Positions 49,853 to 56,239 of a DNA stretch of 64,000 bases are shown piece after piece. A program made the translations under genes and the position numbers. How positions within the stretch are numbered: the stretch's first letter is position 1; every line of letters begins with the position of its first letter. The stretch comes from an uncultured Celeribacter sp. (lineage in GTDB: Bacteria; Pseudomonadota; Alphaproteobacteria; Rhodobacterales; Rhodobacteraceae), in assembly GCF_963675965.1 (NCBI RefSeq), contig NZ_OY780935.1, positions 186,001-250,000 of the forward strand, given 5' to 3'. A model generated the notes under the pieces. That model saw nothing but the letters and a program-made list of their open reading frames with translations. It did not search any database and had not been told where the DNA came from.

Positions 49853-50424
49853 TCGGAAAGGTTCTGGACAAGCTCGGCGGCGGTGCCGTCGGGGAGGTCT
49901 CGGGCGCAGTGCGCGATGTTGCCGAGGTGTGGACTGTCAATGCCGAAGGGGCGGACAGCCGCGACGCGGACGCTCTGCAGGGCGCGCTCTCGCAATATGC
50001 AGCGGAGTTTGGCGGTAGGGGACGCTTCAACATCATCATGGACGCTGTGAACCGCCTGCCGCGCCCTTTGATGACCTTCGGGGCATTGGGGCTGATGGCT
50101 GCAGCTATGGTCGATCCGATCTGGTTCGGCGCCCGCATGACCGGACTGGCGCTGGTGCCAGAGCCGCTCTGGTGGATCCTCGGCGCTATCGTGTCGTTCT
50201 ATTTTGGCTCTCGTCACATCGAGAAGCGCCTGGCCGTTGGTGCCGTCCAGCATGTGGCCGAGGTTGCCAGCCGCGTGCCCAAAGTCGTCACCGCTCTGCG
50301 CCAGATCGAGGCCCTGACGCCGAAGGTGGCCGAAACTGAAGGTCAGAGCCTGGACACCATCGCAGTGTTGCGCAGTGGCGAAAACCCCGCACTGGATGCC
50401 TGGCGCGAGGGGAGGGGGCGTTAG
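49843..50424 (+). CDS. Holin-family protein, 3TM type
   Basis: A 193-residue protein. Two hydrophobic helices (about 76-95 and 103-125) flank a short turn; the N-terminal 65 residues are polar and the C-terminal 60 helical and charged. This matches the holin family of the 3TMs/Hol_Tc type found after GH108 lysins. Overlaps the endolysin by ten bases. It and the small membrane gene upstream may form a holin pair. Confidence 0.65.
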   Translation: MGVIGKVLDKLGGGAVGEVSGAVRDVAEVWTVNAEGADSRDADALQGALSQYAAEFGGRGRFNIIMDAVNRLPRPLMTFGALGLMAAAMVDPIWFGARMTGLALVPEPLWWILGAIVSFYFGSRHIEKRLAVGAVQHVAEVASRVPKVVTALRQIEALTPKVAETEGQSLDTIAVLRSGENPALDAWREGRGR

Positions 50425-50900
50425 CGAGATTCTGACCTGTCCGGCCCGTGTGCTGGCTGCCCCGCTTGCATGTCAGCCAGCAGCCGGACGCGTGGTTTGT
50501 GGCGCTTGCCATATAGGTATTTTGCCCAGAGTGCGTAGGCCCAAGTGATCCATCCCGCATCGATTTCGATCACATCCCGCAAGCGGGATCCCGATGCCGT
50601 CGGTTCAACCGTTAACGTGTGGCGCCACGACTTGACGCCAGCGCCCTTTTCGGAAGATCGCAAAATCATGGCTTTGTCATCGCATTCTAGGACTTCCATG
50701 AAATACGGCTGGGAAGGCAACTTGCCGAACAATGACACCTGAACAGTGATTTGTTGGCCTTCATAGACGCGACCGCCGGGCAATCCCTCGAAGGTAACGA
50801 CGCCTTCCATTATCTCTTTCAGGGCATCGAGGTCGGTTGCCAGCGCCCAGACATCCTGTGCCGCTGCATCATACTCGTGCTGAAGGACAACGGTTTTCAT
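50421..50900 (-). CDS. SRPBCC-family protein, accessory gene
   Basis: A 159-residue START/SRPBCC-fold protein: MKTVVLQHEYDAAAQDVWAL, YEGQQITVQVSLFGKLPSQP and SRLRDVIEIDAGWITWAYAL are typical of a helix-grip fold that binds hydrophobic ligands. It is on the reverse strand at the end of the late operon, touching the holin gene, so it looks like a cargo gene carried by the phage rather than a phage function. Ligand unknown. Confidence 0.7.
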   Translation of the reverse strand: MKTVVLQHEYDAAAQDVWALATDLDALKEIMEGVVTFEGLPGGRVYEGQQITVQVSLFGKLPSQPYFMEVLECDDKAMILRSSEKGAGVKSWRHTLTVEPTASGSRLRDVIEIDAGWITWAYALWAKYLYGKRHKPRVRLLADMQAGQPAHGPDRSESR

Positions 50901-51183
50901 GGATACTCCTGTGGGCTAGGCCACTGTGGCCTGCAGTTGATCCGAAACGGTGCTGCCGCACAAGTGTGACGAATGGGGCCTGGGACAGTGCGTGGCCTTG
51001 GCGATCTGCGCTACGCTTTCGGCCCTTTGCGGACCTTCGCTAGGGCATCAACCGCCGCAGTGCGACGTTCACCAGACCGGCCATTCGTCCATCGCGCAGC
51101 ATTTTCACCACGGCGTGAGGCTTTTGGTTGCTTGCCAACACAGTATCGACGAAGCAACATAAGCCAGTAAGCGGAGGCGCCCT

Positions 51184-51558
51184 ATGGCTATCGACGAACA
51201 GGAGTTGGCAAAGCAAATTGGGGACAACACCTCGATGGCCGCTCGTACTGCCTACAAACTATTCGCACGGGCCAATCTACCTAAGGCGCTCTCGTCGCAG
51301 TTTGGTGGCCACGGCTACATCGATCGAGAACTCCGTTTTTCCAAAGATGGCCGGTGGTACTTTGCGGCTGTACTAAACAAGTCTTGGGTTCTTTGGTATT
51401 TTCGACGTCCTGCTATTACGGACTTGGGGCTTAGCCTGGACGAACTCGTTCAAACTTTTCCGGGAGCCGAAGTCACATCTGCTGACGAGGTGAAAGTGCG
51501 CGTCCAGGATCCGGTGACGGCATACGCTATCCTTGGCTGGCTATTTCAGAAGCTGTGA
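51184..51558 (+). CDS. Accessory protein of unknown function
   Basis: A 124-residue protein starting MAIDEQELAKQIGDNTSMAA. A middle beta region (RFSKDGRWYFAAVLNKSWVLWYF) is aromatic. The codon use looks less GC-rich than its neighbours, consistent with a recent arrival. No family recognised. The ATG has GCGGAGG in front. It stands alone in the prophage right arm. Confidence 0.6.
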   Translation: MAIDEQELAKQIGDNTSMAARTAYKLFARANLPKALSSQFGGHGYIDRELRFSKDGRWYFAAVLNKSWVLWYFRRPAITDLGLSLDELVQTFPGAEVTSADEVKVRVQDPVTAYAILGWLFQKL

Positions 51559-51575
51559 AACCCGTGGCTATCGGT

Positions 51576-51745
51576 CGATTGTGTTGAAAAAGCCCCTGAA
51601 GCTCTCGGCGCTCTCCGAAATGCAGAACAGTGTTCCAAATTCACGTGCCAAGCGCCGTGTTTTCGGCTGCCTTGCAACGCCTTTAGAACATTTTCCTACA
51701 AAAATTACCTGTCAGGTGCCGTGACAGAGTTATTCAACACAATCG
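51576..51745. repeat. Candidate MITE or IS remnant with 13-bp inverted ends
   Basis: CGATTGTGTTGAA (51576-51588) and TTCAACACAATCG (51733-51745) are perfect inverted repeats 144 bases apart. Nothing between them codes clearly. The non-coding stretch 51559-52029 otherwise holds only a terminator (51955-51986). Confidence 0.4.
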
Positions 51746-51954
51746 GCCCAGAGCTGACATCGAACCTACCGTGCCACCGCTGCGGTGCGGCGCGCTTAAT
51801 CAGACTTTCGCAGTAGGTGCAAAATCTATCCATGACCGAACTGGTAGCCTGCGGGACAAAGAAACATTTCGCTGTAGCTATGCCAAGCTTTTGTCTTGTC
51901 GATAGATTTGGCCACTCCAAACGGATCGCTGTCGAACACTCTGTTCTCAATAAA

Positions 51955-51986
51955 CCCCCGCCCCGGCGAACAGTCCGGGGCGGGGG
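51955..51986 (-). terminator. Terminator of autotransporter B
   Basis: A perfect 12-bp stem (CCCCCGCCCCGG with CCGGGGCGGGGG, 8-nt loop) that on the reverse strand runs into gtttatt. It lies 44 bases after the autotransporter stop. Its copy at 54072-54100 has a longer T-run. Confidence 0.7.
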
Positions 51987-52784
51987 TGTGGTGCGTTTGG
52001 ATGCGTAACGCGGTCCGTGAGTGGCTGGATCAGAACGTCCAGTCGAGGCCGATGTCGGCACCGTAGCTTTCGTAGTCGGTGCCCAGACCATCATAGAAGG
52101 CTCCGACCCGTGCCGTGGCCCCTCGGCCTGTATCGTAGTTCAGGCCCAGATGCGTGCGTCCCCGCCAGTTCTCGAACTCAGGAGACGCTGCTGCGCCGTC
52201 TGTGGACGAGTAGATCCCCGAGAGGCCGCCGGTCAGCTCCAGAGCACCGGTCTGAGCCGGGATCGGCGTGCTGAAATCCACACCTGCGGTGAGTTGCATC
52301 AGGCTGACCGTCTGGCCCGGGATCGCGTTGCCGAGGCTGTCGGTATAGGCCCGCTGGGTGTCATCCGTGTAGGTGAAGTCCAGCAGGGGCATCAGAGTTG
52401 TGTTCTGATGCTGGTACTCCCCGGTGGCGCGCAACTGCGTCAGCCAGCGCTCGGTTTCGAAACTGTCGGTATAGGTTCCAAGCGGTGAGATGGTGTTATC
52501 AGTCTGACCGTAGAGCAGGCGGCCCTCAAAGAAGAGACGCTGGTCTGGAGCCTTTGCGACGAAGTAGGGGCCCATCATCCAGCCATTACCCGTGGCGTTG
52601 CTGGCACTCTCTTCTGCGCGGTCGAACTGAAGCATGCCGCCAATGAGAAGGTTGGGGTTTACAAAGCCATGGGCTCCGAAGCTTGCCAGGGTGTAGCCGT
52701 CATCGCCAGACCAGGCGCTTGTGATCTCTGCCCAGGTGTTGCCCCGAGACACGCAGCCGTCGATCGACCCCGATCCTTCTGCGG
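51958..52784. repeat. 827-bp direct repeat, copy 1 (autotransporter B 3' end)
   Basis: This stretch recurs at 54072-54898 at a fixed offset of 2114 bases with no difference noticed by eye. It covers the terminator and the barrel-coding end of autotransporter B. Confidence 0.85.
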
Positions 52785-53691
52785 CATTGGCGTTGAACGC
52801 CCCACAACCGTCGCCCATCAGGAAGCGGGTCAGGCCCGGCTGGTTCGACGCCAGGTTGTTCGCCCTCCCCAGCATGAAACCAGCAATGGCTTCTTGCGTG
52901 ACCTCAACGGTCTGGTCGCCGATCACCAGCGTGTTGGACGCGGTGTTGTCGTTTGCTGCTGCGTCTTCTGCCGCGGAGGCAGGCACGGAGATTTCCACGT
53001 CGCCTGCCCCGGTGGGGGTGATTGTCAGCGTGTAGACCGAAGGGCCGCCGGCGATGGCCGTGACGGTGCCATTGGTGATGGTCACGTCGTTTGCGAGGTC
53101 GTCGAAGCCCGTCACGTCTTCGTCGAAGGTCGCAGTGACGGTGAACGGATCGGTGCCGGTCAATGTGGTCGTGGTGCTGGACAGCGTGACAGAGGGAGAC
53201 GTCGTGTCGACAGGGGTGCGGGTGTTGATCAAAGCTGTGCCTGTGTCAACTGCTATCGTATAGTCGTAGGTATTGCCATCCGGGTGAACCGCGCGGAACG
53301 AAAGACCGTAGTAGTCGTCACTTGCATACGAGATGTCGGCACCGTCCTGAATGACGTTCGACACAGACACAAATCCGCATGTCGCCTGAATATTGGCAGC
53401 TGTAAAGGGGGTTGCAATTGACATGACGCCGCCATTGAAGAAGCTTGTGCCATCTGGAGTTACAAGCTGGCTATTGAGGTTAATGTTAAACCTAATGCTA
53501 AAAGAAGGGCTGCTTGCACCGACGCCATTGTCACCTTTCGTGATGCAATTTGGGGTCGGGGTTCCCACGAGCCCAATTGTCCGTGGCAAGCTCGGGTTCG
53601 GATATCCTATCGCCCACGCTTGCCCACTTCCGAGCAGCGTAGCCGCAGCGGCGAGCGCCGCCAGTGTAGTTGTCTTAAGTCTGTTTACCAT
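52030..53691 (-). CDS. Prophage autotransporter B with Ig-like domain
   Basis: A 553-residue outer-membrane protein. The signal peptide (MVNRLKTTTLAALAAAATLL to about AWA, residue 27) is followed by a passenger of roughly 140 residues, a bacterial Ig-like domain (about 147-245, with FTVTATFDEDVTGF), a helical linker and a C-terminal autotransporter barrel (about 290-553) that ends in DWTF. The start at 53691 is preferred over 53739 because it begins the signal. It is unlike autotransporter A in sequence, so this prophage has two kinds. Its barrel end is duplicated downstream. Confidence 0.82.
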   Translation of the reverse strand: MVNRLKTTTLAALAAAATLLGSGQAWAIGYPNPSLPRTIGLVGTPTPNCITKGDNGVGASSPSFSIRFNINLNSQLVTPDGTSFFNGGVMSIATPFTAANIQATCGFVSVSNVIQDGADISYASDDYYGLSFRAVHPDGNTYDYTIAVDTGTALINTRTPVDTTSPSVTLSSTTTTLTGTDPFTVTATFDEDVTGFDDLANDVTITNGTVTAIAGGPSVYTLTITPTGAGDVEISVPASAAEDAAANDNTASNTLVIGDQTVEVTQEAIAGFMLGRANNLASNQPGLTRFLMGDGCGAFNANAAEGSGSIDGCVSRGNTWAEITSAWSGDDGYTLASFGAHGFVNPNLLIGGMLQFDRAEESASNATGNGWMMGPYFVAKAPDQRLFFEGRLLYGQTDNTISPLGTYTDSFETERWLTQLRATGEYQHQNTTLMPLLDFTYTDDTQRAYTDSLGNAIPGQTVSLMQLTAGVDFSTPIPAQTGALELTGGLSGIYSSTDGAAASPEFENWRGRTHLGLNYDTGRGATARVGAFYDGLGTDYESYGADIGLDWTF

Positions 53692-54071
53692 TTTCGTACC
53701 TCTTACCCATAAGGAGACTACAACAGAATCGGTGAACATATGTTCATCCTTGCAGGAAACTGTACTTCATACGCGCGGGAAGTCGCCCCCCTTTTTTAGA
53801 ACAAGGTCAATTTCTCGAATTTCGTTGCCAGAACACCATTTCCATCGTTGGTCGGTCGGGCCCCTCGTCCGAAGGTGAAGCTGGCAAGTGATCGGAACCG
53901 GTAGTTCACACCCCGGACAGCTCCATTCATGGTGCATTCCCCTTCATCCGGTCGCGCAGTGACCTGCCACCAAATACCCCAGCAAATCCCCCATGACGGC
54001 GTGCGTCTCGTCTGGCGGTCGAAGGCTTCGCGGAGGAGATCTCGCATCCTCAAAAAGGACCGTAAAAAAAA
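53692..54071. other. Gap without supported gene
   Basis: This 380-base stretch holds the promoter region of autotransporter B (reverse). A reverse open frame at 53796-54053 shows no family signature and no RBS that I can support. The right end carries the T-run of the terminator copy. Confidence 0.4.
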
Positions 54072-54100
54072 CCGCCCCGGCGAACAGTCCGGGGCGGGGG
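54062..54100 (-). terminator. Terminator copy with eight-T run
   Basis: CCGCCCCGG/CCGGGGCGG stem as at 51955, but here followed on the reverse strand by eight T. It terminates the headless autotransporter copy. Confidence 0.75.
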
Positions 54101-54898
54101 TGTGGTGCGTTTGGATGCGTAACGCGGTCCGTGAGTGGCTGGATCAGAACGTCCAGTCGAGGCCGATGTCGGCACCGTAGCTTTCGTAGTCGGTGCCCAG
54201 ACCATCATAGAAGGCTCCGACCCGTGCCGTGGCCCCTCGGCCTGTATCGTAGTTCAGGCCCAGATGCGTGCGTCCCCGCCAGTTCTCGAACTCAGGAGAC
54301 GCTGCTGCGCCGTCTGTGGACGAGTAGATCCCCGAGAGGCCGCCGGTCAGCTCCAGAGCACCGGTCTGAGCCGGGATCGGCGTGCTGAAATCCACACCTG
54401 CGGTGAGTTGCATCAGGCTGACCGTCTGGCCCGGGATCGCGTTGCCGAGGCTGTCGGTATAGGCCCGCTGGGTGTCATCCGTGTAGGTGAAGTCCAGCAG
54501 GGGCATCAGAGTTGTGTTCTGATGCTGGTACTCCCCGGTGGCGCGCAACTGCGTCAGCCAGCGCTCGGTTTCGAAACTGTCGGTATAGGTTCCAAGCGGT
54601 GAGATGGTGTTATCAGTCTGACCGTAGAGCAGGCGGCCCTCAAAGAAGAGACGCTGGTCTGGAGCCTTTGCGACGAAGTAGGGGCCCATCATCCAGCCAT
54701 TACCCGTGGCGTTGCTGGCACTCTCTTCTGCGCGGTCGAACTGAAGCATGCCGCCAATGAGAAGGTTGGGGTTTACAAAGCCATGGGCTCCGAAGCTTGC
54801 CAGGGTGTAGCCGTCATCGCCAGACCAGGCGCTTGTGATCTCTGCCCAGGTGTTGCCCCGAGACACGCAGCCGTCGATCGACCCCGATCCTTCTGCGG
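54072..54898. repeat. 827-bp direct repeat, copy 2
   Basis: Copy of 51958-52784. It ends abruptly at 54898, where the sequence switches to GGGGAGGATCA, a string that also forms an inverted pair at 55574-55605. Confidence 0.85.
54144..54898 (-). pseudogene. Autotransporter B barrel fragment, 5' truncated
   Basis: The 240 C-terminal residues (from SRGNTWAEITSAWSGDDGYT) are unchanged from autotransporter B, but signal peptide and passenger are missing. The reading frame starts without RBS or signal, so it cannot be exported as it stands. It may be a spare barrel for recombination or the rest of a rearrangement next to attR. Confidence 0.85.
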
Positions 54899-54982
54899 GG
54901 GAGGATCACTCGCCGAAAGTCGCAAATGAAGTAACCGTTACACGTAACTGCTACGTGCCACATATGCCCTATCGCATGGTGA

Positions 54983-55579
54983 TCAAAAAGGGTTCATATG
55001 GGGAACATATGTAGAATATATGTATCCAGATACTCCTCCGAAGGCAGAGGCCTCAGGTTCGAATCCTGATGGGTGCGCCATTTCACATTTTTCCTGCTGA
55101 AACACCTCTAAGGCCTTGAATGGTAAGGTGGTTTTGGGAGTTCGAATACCTTTCTCGCGGGAATAGATAATTGGCTCCATAAAGGCCAATCTCAGGACGA
55201 TCCGCTTCCACGCAAAATTCCCTTCCTGCCAAATCCTTTGTGGGCTTGATAAAAATGCGAGGGCGAGTTCGTAATATGTCCCTTTGCGTGTTTTTTCTTC
55301 CTGCGGTTTGGCAATCCGCTCTTTCATCACCAGCTTTTCTTGTTCCAAGTCGCTGATTTTCTTTTCATAGGCGGCAATCACCGCAGGCTGGCTGCTGTCC
55401 ATGATCCGTTCCACGAGATTGGCAATCTGTCCGTCGAGCTTGATGAGCTGGCGCTTGGCGTCTTCCCGCGACATGTTCTCCAAAGCCGAGCGTGCCGCCC
55501 ATGCATCCGAGAACATGCGTTGAAGCAGGTCGAAGAACCCTTCGGTCGGTTGCAGTATGCCAAGAAACGCTTCTGATCC
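54983..55579 (-). pseudogene. Serine recombinase, C-terminal remnant, running through attR
   Basis: From about 55579 the reverse strand reads EAFLGILQPTEGFFDLLQRM, FSDAWAARSALENMSREDAK and a coiled-coil tail, as in the C-terminal region of large serine recombinases of Rhodobacterales. The catalytic N-terminal part is missing and the frame is closed upstream by a TGA. The end runs across attR, so the tRNA 3' end in antisense codes MAHPSGFEPEASAFGG. This points to an earlier element at the same tRNA site. Confidence 0.7.
55035..55080. repeat. attR: 46-bp copy of tRNA-Arg 3' end
   Basis: Exact copy of 24180-24225, including the encoded CCA. There is no 5' half, so it is not a second tRNA gene. 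Confidence 0.92.
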
Positions 55580-55605
55580 TCCCCTACTTCAGTGGGGGAG
55601 GATCA
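55574..55605. repeat. Back-to-back inverted repeat, possible IS ends
   Basis: TGATCCTCCCC and GGGGAGGATCA are perfect 11-bp inverted repeats with a 10-base spacer, exactly at the joint between the recombinase remnant and the phage remnant. The 12-base string GGGGGAGGATCA also stands at 54897-54908, where the headless autotransporter copy is cut. Confidence 0.5.
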
Positions 55606-55945
55606 ATGAAATGCAGCTCGATGGAAAGCGCCCACGGCGGCTCGGGCGGCAGCGGCGGGCAGGGGACCTTCATGGACAGCTAGCTACCTGCAGGAGGGGC
55701 GCGAGATCGACCGGCTGCGGCGACGGGCCGGGATCGATCCGGTCACCGGCACCCCTGCCGTGGTGCTGGCGCGCAAGGATGGCACGGGTCGCCGGGTCAT
55801 GGCGCTGGACCTGCTGGACCGTGTCTGCCTTGCGCAGCACACGCCCACACAGGTGCTGCGCGACCTCGGCTGGTCCGCCTCCACCCGTCACCTCGCCCGC
55901 TGCCGCGCGGCTCTGGCCGACTGTCTGGACCGCATGGCGCGGTAA
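55606..55945 (+). pseudogene. Damaged copy of the early/late boundary gene
   Basis: Matches the last 336 bases of the gene at 30728-31444, but has a four-base tagc duplication after GGACAGC near 55681, giving a TAG and a frameshift. The 5' two-thirds are missing. After the shift the frame again reads the same C terminus (VLARKDGTGRRVMALDLLDR). Confidence 0.85.
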
Positions 55946-56239
55946 GGGGATAGGTCTGGGGCGCACGAAGAGTTCGGGCTTTGATTCTCGAATCAGATTG
56001 AATCTGTGCTGAGTACCAAAATTAACACAAGTACATGATGAACACACATCTATAGGTTTATTGGCTGTGCGTTTTACATTTGTCTACTCTCTAAAAATGG
56101 GGACTCATCTGCATTTTCGAAGATGGGAACGATTTTCTTTTGGTCCCCTTAAAAGGAGTTAACAAATGGTTACTCTCGGGAGGATGAATTTCGCACATGT
56201 GTTTTGCGAAATCGCATTTAATCCTTAGGGGGAGCTATG
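55946..56239 (+). promoter_or_regulatory. Conserved leader region of autotransporter A2
   Basis: No gene. It matches 31445-31738 with few changes, including the inverted repeat ATTTCGCA-N9-TGCGAAAT at 56188-56212 and the AGGGGGAG RBS. A change in one arm of a small upstream palindrome (GATTTTAGAATC versus GATTCTCGAATC) keeps its symmetry. Confidence 0.5.

Larger units (their letters stand above)
24226..55080. mobile_element. HK97-like siphophage prophage in tRNA-Arg
   Basis: The element is bounded by 46-bp att repeats and holds, in order, integrase and excision genes, an early leftward operon, repressor/Cro switch, rightward early genes, an autotransporter, HNH-terminase-portal-protease-capsid, connector, tail, lysis and accessory genes. 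No obvious frameshift affects a structural gene, so it may be functional, though two repeated autotransporter segments at the right end suggest some rearrangement. About 30.9 kb. Confidence 0.9.

Noticed and set aside
53796..54053. Reverse 85-codon frame upstream of autotransporter B repeat
   Set aside because: No recognisable family or RBS; composition does not differ from non-coding surroundings.
55035..55080. Possible second tRNA-Arg gene
   Set aside because: Only the 3' half is present; it lacks acceptor 5' strand, D arm and half of the anticodon stem.
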